Of a DNA stretch of 64,000 bases, positions 46,212 to 54,192 are shown piece after piece (the stretch's first letter is position 1; each line of letters begins with the position of its first letter). The stretch is from CAVSIP01 sp963728075. GTDB lineage: Bacteria > Actinomycetota > Actinomycetes > JAFAQI01 > DASSKL01. The translations under genes were made by a program, and so were the position numbers. The DNA is taken from NCBI GenBank assembly GCA_963728075.1, contig CAVSIP010000007.1:558001-622000 (forward strand), read 5' to 3'. Below the pieces are notes generated by a model. That model ran no database searches, was not told where the DNA came from, and saw nothing but the letters and a program-made list of their open reading frames with translations.

Positions 46212-46747
46212 GGCTGTTCGCCGCCGTCTACCCGTCGCCGGAGGCGCTGGCGCACCTGCGCGCGGCGCTGCCCGCACCGGACCCGGCGCTGCGCTGGACC
46301 ACCGAGGAGCAGTGGCACCTCACGGTCGCGTTCTACGGCTCGGTGGACGACGCCGTCGTCCCGGAGCTGACCGAGCGGCTCGGCCGGGCGGCCGGTCGTA
46401 CGCCGCCGCTGTCGCTGCGCATCGCCGGTGCCGGGCGGTTCGGCCGTACGGTGCTGTGGCTCGGCCTGGACGGCGACCTCGACCCGCTGCACCGGCTCGC
46501 CGAGCGGGCGGTCGCCGCCGGCCGCCGCAGCGGCCTGGCCATGGAGGACCGGCGGTTCCGCGCCCACCTCACGCTGGCCCGGGCGCGGGACCGTGCGGGC
46601 GCCGACCTGCGCCCGTACGTGGACGCGCTGCGCGCCTACGCCGGCCCAGCGTGGATCGCGGACGAGCTGGTGCTCGTCCGCAGCACCCTGGGCCGCCCCC
46701 GCGCCCACCACGAGCCGTACGCCACGTGGCCGCTGACCGGGCACTGA
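46208..46747 (+). CDS. thpR: RNA 2',3'-cyclic phosphodiesterase (2H phosphoesterase)
   Basis: A 179-residue protein starting VRLFAAVYPSPEALAHL. The two catalytic H-x-T/S-x motifs are EEQWHLTVAFYG near 41 and FRAHLTLARAR near 121. It opens 2',3'-cyclic phosphates; bacterial relatives were first found as 2'-5' RNA ligases. The GTG overlaps the MFS stop by four bases. The MFS connection is probably only operonic. An inverted repeat follows the stop. Confidence 0.88.
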   Translation: MRLFAAVYPSPEALAHLRAALPAPDPALRWTTEEQWHLTVAFYGSVDDAVVPELTERLGRAAGRTPPLSLRIAGAGRFGRTVLWLGLDGDLDPLHRLAERAVAAGRRSGLAMEDRRFRAHLTLARARDRAGADLRPYVDALRAYAGPAWIADELVLVRSTLGRPRAHHEPYATWPLTGH

Positions 46748-46764
46748 CCCACCCTGCCCCGCCC

Positions 46765-46825
46765 GGGTGTTGGCGCCAACGCTGGGCGACATGCCGTACG
46801 CCGTCCAGATCGCGCGCCAACGCCC
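46765..46825. repeat. Long imperfect hairpin after thpR
   Basis: GGGTGTTGGCGC (46765-46776) pairs with GCGCCAACGCCC (46814-46825) with one mismatch over 12 bases and a 37-base loop. The left arm also holds the 12-base palindrome GTTGGCGCCAAC (46769-46780). It sits between the convergent thpR and aldo/keto reductase genes, so it may serve as a terminator. Confidence 0.6.
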
Positions 46826-46842
46826 CCACGAGACAGATCAAC
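46826..46842 (-). repeat. 17-base interspersed repeat, copy 1
   Basis: On the minus strand this reads GTTGATCTGTCTCGTGG, identical to the sequence at 55469-55485. It adjoins the hairpin above. Confidence 0.6.
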
Positions 46843-46862
46843 TGGAGACGGCGGACGGGGGG

Positions 46863-47834
46863 CTACCAGGCGTAGTCCTCCGGCGCGGTCTTGTGGCCCG
46901 GCCAGATCTCGTCGAGCCGGGCGAGGGTCTTGTCGTCGAGGCGCAGCTCGAGGGCGTGCAGGGCACCGTCCAGCTGCGCCTGCGTCCGCGGCCCGATGAT
47001 CGGCGCGGTGACCCCCGGACGGTGCAGCAGCCACGCCAGCGCGACGTCCGCCGGCTCCTCGCCGATGTCGTCGCAGAGGTCCTCGTACGCCTGCACCTGC
47101 TCGCGCTGGTTCTCCACCAGCTCCGCGGCCCGGCCCTTGCTGCGCCGGCTGCCCTCCCGCGCCTTCTTGAGCACGCCGCCCAGCACGCCCCCGTGCAGCG
47201 GGCTCCACGGGATGATGCCCAGCCCGTAGTCCTGCGCCGCGGGCACGACCTCCAGCTCGACCTCCCGCTTGGCCAGGTTGTAGATCGACTGCTCGCTCAC
47301 CAGACCCATGAACTGGCGGCGCCGCGCCGCCTCCTGCGCCTTGGCGATGTGCCAGCCGGCGAAGTTGCTGCTGCCGACGTAGAGGATCTTGCCCTGCGCG
47401 CGCAGGACCTCCATCGCCTCCCAGATCTCCTCCCACGGCGTGTTCCGGTCGACGTGGTGCATCTGGTACAGGTCGATGTGGTCGGTCTGCAGTCGCTGCA
47501 GCGACGCGTCACACGCGCGCCGGATGTTCAGCGCGGACAGGAACGTCTCGTTCGGCCAGTCGCCCATCGAGCCGTACAGCTTGGTGGCGATGACCGTACG
47601 GTCGCGGCGCCCGCCACCCTTGGCGAACCAGCGGCCGATGATCTGCTCGGTGACGCCTGCGCCCTTCTGCCAGCCGTACACGTTCGCGGTGTCGAAGAAG
47701 TTGATGCCCACCTCGTGGGCCCGGTCCATGATCGTGTGCGAGTCCTCCTCGCTCGTCTCCGGACCGAAGTTCATGGTGCCGAGGCACAGTCGTGACACGG
47801 ACAGGCCGGTGCGTCCCAGGTGCGTGTACTCCAT
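46863..47834 (-). CDS. Aldo/keto reductase
   Basis: A 323-residue (beta/alpha)8-barrel oxidoreductase. It has the signature MEYTHLGRTGLSVSRLCLGT at the start, FFDTANVYG with the catalytic Asp and Tyr near 46-54, the Lys near 84 (VIATKLYG), the His in YQMHHVD near 122, and IGPRTQAQLDGALHALEL for NADPH binding near 285. It reduces carbonyls with NADPH. Substrate unknown. The ATG at 47834 gives the usual family start; a GTG at 47843 adds three residues. Confidence 0.88.
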   Translation of the reverse strand: MEYTHLGRTGLSVSRLCLGTMNFGPETSEEDSHTIMDRAHEVGINFFDTANVYGWQKGAGVTEQIIGRWFAKGGGRRDRTVIATKLYGSMGDWPNETFLSALNIRRACDASLQRLQTDHIDLYQMHHVDRNTPWEEIWEAMEVLRAQGKILYVGSSNFAGWHIAKAQEAARRRQFMGLVSEQSIYNLAKREVELEVVPAAQDYGLGIIPWSPLHGGVLGGVLKKAREGSRRSKGRAAELVENQREQVQAYEDLCDDIGEEPADVALAWLLHRPGVTAPIIGPRTQAQLDGALHALELRLDDKTLARLDEIWPGHKTAPEDYAW

Positions 47835-47931
47835 GTCGGGCACGCTACGCCCGTGCTCCTCGCCGCCGCTGCCACCCTCCTCGCCCGCCGAGATCGCCCG
47901 GCGAGAAGGCGCGGCGCAGGGGCGCCGGGAG

Positions 47932-49047
47932 CTACAGGTGCTCGACGACGTAGTCGATGCAGCGGGTCAGCGCCTCGACGTCGTCCGGCTCGACGGACGG
48001 GAACATCGCGATCCGCAGCTGGTTGCGGCCGAGCTTGCGGTACGGGTCGGTGTCGACGATCCCGTTGGCCCGCAGCGTCTTGGCCACCGCCGCGGCGTCG
48101 ACCGTGTCCGCGAAGTCGATCGTGCCCACCACCAGCGACCGGTCGGCCGGGTCGGTGACGAACGGCGTCGCGTACTCGGACTTCTCCGCCCAGCCGTACA
48201 GCCGGGTCGAGGAGTCGGCGGTCTGCGAGACCGCCCACTCCAGGCCGCCACGCCCGTTCATCCACTCCACCTGCTCGGCGAGCATGAACAGCGTCGCGAC
48301 CGCGGGGGTGTTGTACGTCTGGTCCTGGCGCGCGTTGTCGATCGCGATCTTCAGGTCCAGGGACGCGGGCACCCACCGCTCGCCGCACAGCCGTTGCGCG
48401 CGCTCGACCGCCGCGGGCGAGAGGACCGCGAGCCACAGCCCGCCGTCGCCGCCGAAGTTCTTCTGCGGCGCGAAGTAGTACGCGTCGGTCTGGCTCACGT
48501 CGACGGGCAGCCCGCCCGCGCCGCTCGTGGCGTCGATGACCACGAGCGCCCCGTCGTCAGCGCCCTGCACCCGGGCGACCGGCGCCATGACGCCGGTCGA
48601 GGTCTCGTTGTGCGGCCAGCAGTACGTGTCCACGCCGCTCTCCGCGTGGGGCACGGCGCGGGTGCCCGGCTCGGCCTGGACGACCGACGGGTCGCCGAGG
48701 AACGGCGCGGCCGCGGCTGCGGAGGCGAACTTGGCGCTGAACTCCCCGAAGGCCAGGTGCTGGGAGCGCTGGTCGATCAGGCCGAACGTGGCGATGTCCC
48801 AGAACGCGGTCGAGCCACCGTTGCCCAGCGCGATCTCGTACCCGTCGGGCAGCGCGAACAGCTCGGCCAGCCCCTGGCGCACCCGCCGGACCACCCCGCG
48901 TACGGGAGCCTGCCGGTGCGAGGTGCCCATCAGGTCGCGGCCCGTCGCCGCCAGGGCGGCGAGCGACTCCGGGCGCACCTTCGACGGCCCGGAGCCGAAC
49001 CGCCCGTCGCTCGGCTTGAGGTCCTCCGGGATCACGATGTCGGTCAC
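47932..49047 (-). CDS. serC: Phosphoserine aminotransferase
   Basis: A 371-residue class V PLP aminotransferase of the mycobacterial SerC type. Motifs: RFGSGPSKVRPESLAAL near 17, MGTSHRQAPVR near 40, LGNGGSTAFWD near 74, DATSGAGGLPVDV near 167 and the PLP lysine in YYFAPQKNFGGDGGLW near 187. It makes 3-phosphoserine from 3-phosphohydroxypyruvate, and related activity in PLP synthesis is known. The GTG at 49047 overlaps the citrate synthase stop by four bases, so the two are an operon. Confidence 0.92.
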   Translation of the reverse strand: MTDIVIPEDLKPSDGRFGSGPSKVRPESLAALAATGRDLMGTSHRQAPVRGVVRRVRQGLAELFALPDGYEIALGNGGSTAFWDIATFGLIDQRSQHLAFGEFSAKFASAAAAAPFLGDPSVVQAEPGTRAVPHAESGVDTYCWPHNETSTGVMAPVARVQGADDGALVVIDATSGAGGLPVDVSQTDAYYFAPQKNFGGDGGLWLAVLSPAAVERAQRLCGERWVPASLDLKIAIDNARQDQTYNTPAVATLFMLAEQVEWMNGRGGLEWAVSQTADSSTRLYGWAEKSEYATPFVTDPADRSLVVGTIDFADTVDAAAVAKTLRANGIVDTDPYRKLGRNQLRIAMFPSVEPDDVEALTRCIDYVVEHL

Positions 49048-50135
49048 GACCGGCCCTTCCCGACCTGGTCGACCGGCCGCGGCCCGGGCCCGACGTAGCG
49101 GGCCGAGGGGCGGACCAGCCGGCCGAGGTGCTTCTGCTCGACGACGTGCGCGCTCCAGCCGGCCAGCCGGGCGCAGGCGAACATGGCGGTGAACATGTGC
49201 GGCGGGACCTCGGCCAGGTCCAGCACGACCGCCGACCAGAACTCCACGTTGGTCTCGAGCACGCGGTCCGGGTAGCGCTCGCGCAGCTCGTCGCGCGCGG
49301 CCTGCTCCAGCGCCTCGGCGACGTCGTAGCGCGGGGAGCCGAGCTCGGCCGCCGTCCGCCGCAGCACCCGGGCCCGCGGGTCCTCGGCGCGGTACACCCG
49401 GTGCCCGAAGCCCATGAGCCGGCGCCCGGCGTCGAGCTCGGCCCGGACGTACGCGCGCGGGTCGCCGCTGCGCGCCACGTCGTCGAGCATGGCCAGCACC
49501 CGCGAGGGGGCGCCGCCGTGCAGCGGCCCGGACAGCGCGCCCACGGCCGCGGACAGGGCCGCGGCGACGTCCGCCCCGGTGGAGGCGACCACGCGCGAGG
49601 TGAACGTCGAGGCGTTCATGCCGTGCTCGGCGGCGGACACCCAGTACGCGTCGATCGCGCGCACGTGCCGCGGGTCGGCCTCGCCGCGCCACTCGAGCAG
49701 GAACCGCTCCGGGATCGTGCCCGCGGCGTCGAGGTCAGCCGCGGCCACGGTGGCCCGGTCGCCGCGCGCGGACTGCGCGACGAACGAGATCGCCGTCGCC
49801 GAGCAGCGCGCGGCGTCCGTGCGGACCTGCCCGGCGTCGATGTCGAGCAGCTGGCCGAGGTTCCAGGCCGCGGCCAGCGACGCCAGCCCGCTCTGCAGGT
49901 CGACGCGGACGTCGCCCGTCCGCAGCGGCAGCGGGTGCGCGGGTGCGGGCACCAGGCCCGGCTCGAGCGCACCGTCGACGAGCAGCCCCCACACCCCGTC
50001 GTACGCGACGTGGCCGACCAGGTCCTCGATGTCGACGCCGCGGTACCGCAGCGCCGAGCCCTCCTTGTCCGGCTCCGCGATCTCGGTCTCGAAGGCCACC
50101 ACGCCCTCGAGGCCGGGGGAGAACTCGTCCGGCAT
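49044..50135 (-). CDS. Citrate synthase family protein (citrate synthase 2 type)
   Basis: A 363-residue protein, shorter than the main citrate synthase. It has SALRYRGVDIEDLVGH near 26, the catalytic His in AAEHGMNASTFTSRV near 169, GPLHGGAPSRVLAML near 201 and MGFGHRVYRAEDPRARVL near 239. It condenses acetyl-CoA or propionyl-CoA with oxaloacetate; the length and wording match the CitA-like second synthase of actinobacteria. The ATG at 50135 has GAGGAG before it. It is divergent from pdxH and overlaps serC. Confidence 0.88.
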   Translation of the reverse strand: MPDEFSPGLEGVVAFETEIAEPDKEGSALRYRGVDIEDLVGHVAYDGVWGLLVDGALEPGLVPAPAHPLPLRTGDVRVDLQSGLASLAAAWNLGQLLDIDAGQVRTDAARCSATAISFVAQSARGDRATVAAADLDAAGTIPERFLLEWRGEADPRHVRAIDAYWVSAAEHGMNASTFTSRVVASTGADVAAALSAAVGALSGPLHGGAPSRVLAMLDDVARSGDPRAYVRAELDAGRRLMGFGHRVYRAEDPRARVLRRTAAELGSPRYDVAEALEQAARDELRERYPDRVLETNVEFWSAVVLDLAEVPPHMFTAMFACARLAGWSAHVVEQKHLGRLVRPSARYVGPGPRPVDQVGKGRS

Positions 50136-50217
50136 CGTGCCGCGCTCCTCAGGGTGTCGGGTGGGTGGTTCGCTGGCTTGCGGTTTCAGGGGCATTCTGC
50201 CGTGCTACGAAAGCCCG

Positions 50218-50865
50218 GTGCATCCGGGCAGTGACCTCTCCGCGTGGCGGCACGCGTACACCGACGGCGGCCTGCTGGAGGGTGACCTCGCCGCCGAGCC
50301 GGTCGCGCAGTTCGGCCGCTGGCTGACGCAGGCGCAGACCGCGGGCGTGCACGAGCCGAACGCCATGGTCCTCACCACGGTGGGGCCCCAGGGCCGGCCG
50401 AGCGCCCGCAGCGTGCTGCTCAAGGCGTTCGACAACCGGGGGTTCGTCTTCTACACGAACTACGGCTCCCGCAAGGCCGCCGAGCTCGCGGCCAACCCGC
50501 GCGTGGCGCTGCTGTTCCCCTGGTACGCGCTGCACCGGCAGGTGATCGTCGAGGGCGCCGCCGAGCGGACGAGCGAGGCGGAGTCCGACCGCTACTTCGC
50601 CACCCGCCCCCGGGGCTCGCAGCTCGGCGCCTGGGCCAGCCCGCAGTCCCGCACCGTCGTATCCCGGGAGCCGCTGGAGCAGGCGTACGCCGAGCAGGTC
50701 CAGCGGTACGAGGGGCGGGACGTGCCGCGCCCGCCGCACTGGGGCGGGTTCCGCGTGGTGCCCGACGTGGTGGAGTTCTGGCAGGGCCGCCCGGACCGGC
50801 TGCACGACCGGCTGCGCTACGTCCGTGACGGCGAGGGCTGGCGCGTGGAGCGGCTCGCCCCGTGA
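50218..50865 (+). CDS. pdxH: Pyridoxamine 5'-phosphate oxidase
   Basis: A 215-residue FMN enzyme. It has AMVLTTVGPQGRPSARSVLLKAFDNRGFVFYTNYG split over residues 43-78, SRKAAELAANPRVALLFPWY, the RPRGSQLGAWASPQSRTV loop near 130, and the PPHWGGFRVVPDVVEFWQGR end motif with RLHDRLRYVR. It makes pyridoxal phosphate for the many PLP enzymes around it, for example serC and kynU. A -10-like TACGAA lies seven bases before the GTG, so the mRNA is probably leaderless. The MFS gene overlaps its stop (GTGA). Confidence 0.9.
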   Translation: MHPGSDLSAWRHAYTDGGLLEGDLAAEPVAQFGRWLTQAQTAGVHEPNAMVLTTVGPQGRPSARSVLLKAFDNRGFVFYTNYGSRKAAELAANPRVALLFPWYALHRQVIVEGAAERTSEAESDRYFATRPRGSQLGAWASPQSRTVVSREPLEQAYAEQVQRYEGRDVPRPPHWGGFRVVPDVVEFWQGRPDRLHDRLRYVRDGEGWRVERLAP

Positions 50866-52142
50866 ACGACCGCGACGGGAGCCGGTCCGCGCGTCGGCCG
50901 TCGGTGCTGCGACGGGTCGCCGCCGACGTCACCCCCCTGCGCGAGCACCCGAACTACCGCCGGCTGTGGGGTGGGCAGACGGTGTCGATGTTCGGCAACC
51001 AGATGACCCAGGTCGCCGTCCCCATCCAGGTCTACGACCTCACCCACTCCTCGCTGTACGTCGGCCTGGTCGGCCTCGCGGGCCTGGTCGGTCTCGCCGG
51101 GTTCGGCCTGTACGGCGGGTCCATCGCCGACGCGATGGACCGCCGCCGGCTCTCGCTCATCACCTCGACGGTCCTCGCCGCGCTGTCGGCGCTGCTCGTC
51201 GTGCAGGCGGTGATGCACCTGGAGTCGCTGCCGCTGCTGTACGGGATCGTGCTCGTGCAGTCCGCGGTCGTCGGGGTGGACAACCCCGCGCGCAGCGCGA
51301 TGATCCCCAAGCTGCTGCCGGCAGGGCAGCTGCCGGCGGCGTACGCGCTGAGCCAGATCGGCATGAACGTCGCGCTGACCGGGGGGCCGCTCGCCGCGGG
51401 CGCGCTCGTGGGTGCGAGCGGCTTCTTCGCCGCGTACCTGGTCGACGCGCTCACGTTCGCCGCGGCGCTGTACGCGGTCTGGCGGCTGCCCCCGATGCCG
51501 CCGGAGGGCGGCGGGAGCAAGGCCGGCTGGTCCTCGGTGCTGGAGGGGCTTCGGTTCCTCGCCGGGCAGCCGGTCGTCCTCATGACGTTCCTGGTGGACA
51601 TCAACGCGATGGTGTTCGGCATGCCCCGGGCGCTGTTCCCGGCGATCGCCGGCAGGTTCTACGGGGGCGGCGCCACCACCGTCGGCTTCCTGTACGCGGC
51701 CCCCGCGGCCGGCGCCCTGCTGGGCGCGGCGTTCGGCGGCTGGCTGGGGCAGGTGCGCCGTCAGGGCCTCGCCGTCGTGGTGGCGATCGTCTGCTGGGGC
51801 GCGGCCATCGCCGGGTTCGGCTTCACCCGCACGCTGTGGCTCGGCCTGCTGCTGCTGGCGGTCGCCGGGGCGTCGGACATGGTCAGCGCGGTGTTCCGCA
51901 ACACGATCATGCAGACGGCGACCCCGGACTCCCTGCGCGGCCGGCTCTCCGGTGTGTTCATCGTCGTCGTCGCAGGCGGTCCGCGGCTCGGCGATGTCGA
52001 GGCCGGCGGGGTCGCCGCAGCGTTCGGCCCGATGGTGTCCGTGGTGAGCGGCGGTGTCGCCTGCATCGCCGGCGTCGCCCTGCTGGCGGCCGCCGTACCG
52101 GCGTTCCTGCGCTACGACGCGGCGGCGCGGTCAGTCCCGTGA
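50862..52142 (+). CDS. MFS transporter (EntS-like)
   Basis: A 426-residue permease with about 12 helices. The start has PLREHPNYRRLWGGQTVSMF; SIADAMDRRRLSLI and VDNPARSAMIPKLLPAGQLP follow, and the late GGPRLGDVEAG motif is characteristic of the enterobactin-exporter-like group. It overlaps pdxH by four bases and the convergent tetR-type gene by 12. Substrate unknown. Confidence 0.85.
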   Translation: MNDRDGSRSARRPSVLRRVAADVTPLREHPNYRRLWGGQTVSMFGNQMTQVAVPIQVYDLTHSSLYVGLVGLAGLVGLAGFGLYGGSIADAMDRRRLSLITSTVLAALSALLVVQAVMHLESLPLLYGIVLVQSAVVGVDNPARSAMIPKLLPAGQLPAAYALSQIGMNVALTGGPLAAGALVGASGFFAAYLVDALTFAAALYAVWRLPPMPPEGGGSKAGWSSVLEGLRFLAGQPVVLMTFLVDINAMVFGMPRALFPAIAGRFYGGGATTVGFLYAAPAAGALLGAAFGGWLGQVRRQGLAVVVAIVCWGAAIAGFGFTRTLWLGLLLLAVAGASDMVSAVFRNTIMQTATPDSLRGRLSGVFIVVVAGGPRLGDVEAGGVAAAFGPMVSVVSGGVACIAGVALLAAAVPAFLRYDAAARSVP

Positions 52143-52802
52143 CGCGGGCGGGAGCAGGGCGCGCTGCATGGTCGCGGCCAGCCAGTCGGTGAACGCCTGC
52201 TCGCGCCATCCCCGCTGGAGGACGAGCGCGTCGTAGTGCGCCGGGTCGTTGAACACCCACAGCGTGTCCGTACCGGTGTCGGAGGTGAGCCCCGCCGAAA
52301 GCGGGCCGAGCTCGAGCAGGCGGCCGACGACCATGGCGGCGCCGGCCCGGCGGTTGGCGGTGAGGGACTGCCACAGCTCCGCGGCGTCCGGGGCGTCGTC
52401 GGCTGCCCGGCGCACCACCTCGAACAGGCGCGCCGCTCGCGACCCGATGACCCGGCAGACCTCGGCGTACGCAGCCAGCGTGTCCGCCTGGGTGGTGGCG
52501 TCCCACACCGGGCGGAACCAGGGCCGTTCCGCGACGGGGACCGGATCGTCGTCGCCCGCGAGTGCCTCGTCGAGCACGGCCCGCAGCAGGGCGGGCTTCG
52601 ACCCGAACGCGGCGAAGACGGTGGGCCGCGCGATGCCCGCGGCGGTGGCGACGTCGGCGAGGGAGGCCGATGCGTAGCCGCGCTCGGTGAACAGCTGCGC
52701 GGCGGCGCGCACGACGGCCTGACGCGTACGCCGGGCGCCCTCCTCCCGGACGGGGGATCGGTAGCGGCGGCGGGCCCGCCCGGGGTTGACGTCGCTCATC
52801 AT
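52131..52802 (-). CDS. TetR-family transcription regulator
   Basis: A 223-residue protein. The DNA-binding helix-turn-helix is at about 25-65 (RQAVVRAAAQLFTERGYAS, LADVATAAGIARPTVFAAFG). The rest is the ligand-binding helical domain. ATG codons lie at 52802 and 52799. It is divergent from the cupin gene across 54 bases with a short palindrome, so that gene is the likely target. Confidence 0.88.
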   Translation of the reverse strand: MMSDVNPGRARRRYRSPVREEGARRTRQAVVRAAAQLFTERGYASASLADVATAAGIARPTVFAAFGSKPALLRAVLDEALAGDDDPVPVAERPWFRPVWDATTQADTLAAYAEVCRVIGSRAARLFEVVRRAADDAPDAAELWQSLTANRRAGAAMVVGRLLELGPLSAGLTSDTGTDTLWVFNDPAHYDALVLQRGWREQAFTDWLAATMQRALLPPASRD

Positions 52803-52804
52803 TC

Positions 52805-52817
52805 GAGCATACTGCTC
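52805..52817. promoter_or_regulatory. Short palindrome in the tetR-cupin intergenic region
   Basis: GAGCA-TAC-TGCTC, next to the TetR start, in an unusually A/T-rich stretch (52800-52850). TetR operators are of this form, so it is a candidate site; five-base arms make this weak alone. Confidence 0.4.
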
Positions 52818-52856
52818 ATCTAATCATCATATCGCCATCTATCGAAAGGCTCCGTC

Positions 52857-53348
52857 ATGACCGACCTGACCGGCGTGCGGCCGTACGTCTTGGGCGACGA
52901 CGAGGGCGAGACGCTGTGGTTCCTCGGCAACCTGGTGACGATCAAGGCCGCCGGGGCGCAGACCTCCGGTCGCCTCACCGTGGCCGAGTTCGTGAACCCG
53001 CCGGGGTTCGCTCCGCCGCTGCACCGGCACCTCAGCGAGGACGAGATGTTCTACGTGCTCGACGGCACGGCGACGTTCCGCTGCGACGGGCTGGAGCTCG
53101 CGGCCGGGCCCGGCGACTTCGTCCTGCTCCCCGTCGGCCGGCCGCACACGTTCCTCGTCGGTCCGGACGAGCCGTTGCGCGTCCTGCAGATCACCACGCC
53201 GTCGGGCTTCGAGGGCTTCGCGCGCATGGCGGGCGAGCCGGCTCTCGAGCGGCGGCTGCCCGACCCCGCGGCGCCGGACCCGGCGGCCCTGGCGCGGGCG
53301 GCGGAGCAGCACGCGATCGAGCTCCTGGGCCCGCCGCCCACGAGCTGA
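52857..53348 (+). CDS. Cupin-domain protein
   Basis: A 163-residue single-domain cupin. The metal motifs are NPPGFAPPLHRHLSEDEMFYVLDG (H-x-H-x4-E type, near 44-67) and the second-half GRPHTFLV near 95-102. The quercetinase-like pattern binds a metal, but no substrate can be named. The ATG follows AAAGG. It faces the TetR gene, which probably controls it. Confidence 0.8.
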   Translation: MTDLTGVRPYVLGDDEGETLWFLGNLVTIKAAGAQTSGRLTVAEFVNPPGFAPPLHRHLSEDEMFYVLDGTATFRCDGLELAAGPGDFVLLPVGRPHTFLVGPDEPLRVLQITTPSGFEGFARMAGEPALERRLPDPAAPDPAALARAAEQHAIELLGPPPTS

Positions 53349-53357
53349 CCGCCTGCG

Positions 53358-54032
53358 CTACGACGCGAGTGCGCCCGCCGCGACCGCCAGGTCGGAGACC
53401 AACCCGGCATAGGCGGCCTCCCGGTCGTCGGCGCGCAGCACGGCCGACGGATGGATCGTCGGCAGCAGCCACCCGGCCGACGTGGCCCCGTCCTCGGCGG
53501 CGGGTGCCCCGTCCGGCGGCCAGGGGAGCAGCGTCCCGCGTGCCTTCGTCACCCGGAAGGACGGACCCAGCAGCGCTCTCCCCGCGGTCGCGCCGAGCGA
53601 CACGACGACCTGCGGGTCGAGCAGGGACAGCTCGGCCTCCAGCCACGGGCGGCAGGCGGCCACCTCCCAGGTGTCCGGCGTCCGGTGGATGCGCCGCGTG
53701 CCGCCGCCGCCCTGCGGCCGCCAGGCGAAGTGCTTGACCGCGTTCGTCACGTACGCCGTCGACCGGTCGATCCCGGCCTCCTCCAGAGCCCGGTCGAGCA
53801 GCGTGCCGGCGGGACCGACGAACGGCAGGCCCCTCCGGTCCTCGACGTCCCCCGGCTGCTCGCCGACGAGCACGACCCGGGCCGCCGGGGCGCCGGCGCC
53901 GAACACCGTCTGGGTGGCGTTCTCGTGCAGGTCGCAGCCGCGGCAGCCCCGCGCCGCGTCCCGCAACCGGTCCAGGTCCGCGCCCGCGGGCACCCACCGC
54001 CCGGCGCCCGGGTAGTCGGGTCCGCTCGCCAC
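53358..54032 (-). CDS. udgX: UdgX-family uracil-DNA glycosylase
   Basis: A 224-residue protein. The glycosylase motif A is GEQPGDVEDRRGLPFVGPAG at residue 57; Cys30 and Cys33 (CRGC) and Cys127 (AACRPW) are probable iron-sulfur ligands. The defining R-loop GGTRRIHRTP is at 110-119, with His116 at the position that forms a covalent bond to uracil-derived sugar in mycobacterial UdgX. Motif B is LLPTIHPSAVLRA. UdgX removes uracil and remains linked to the DNA. The GTG start at 54032 gives the normal length. It is divergent from the NlpC/P60 gene. Confidence 0.87.
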   Translation of the reverse strand: MASGPDYPGAGRWVPAGADLDRLRDAARGCRGCDLHENATQTVFGAGAPAARVVLVGEQPGDVEDRRGLPFVGPAGTLLDRALEEAGIDRSTAYVTNAVKHFAWRPQGGGGTRRIHRTPDTWEVAACRPWLEAELSLLDPQVVVSLGATAGRALLGPSFRVTKARGTLLPWPPDGAPAAEDGATSAGWLLPTIHPSAVLRADDREAAYAGLVSDLAVAAGALAS

Positions 54033-54192
54033 GCCCGGAACGTACCCGGCGAGGAAGTTCCGGTCAGCGGGCAGGAACCCGACGGCGTACGTCGAAGGGT
54101 CCCGGGAAGTCCGGAGGCGGGCGTTACCCCCGCGCGCCCTGCGTCGTTGACCAGGGCGAGAGCGGGGGGTGAGGCCGAAGGGAGAACGAGCG

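Noticed and set aside
54033..54192. Possible c-di-AMP (ydaO) riboswitch before the NlpC/P60 gene
   Set aside because: The stretch AGGAACCCGACGGCG slightly resembles the conserved end of that riboswitch, but the rest of the core is missing and the 5' part would fall inside the UdgX gene.
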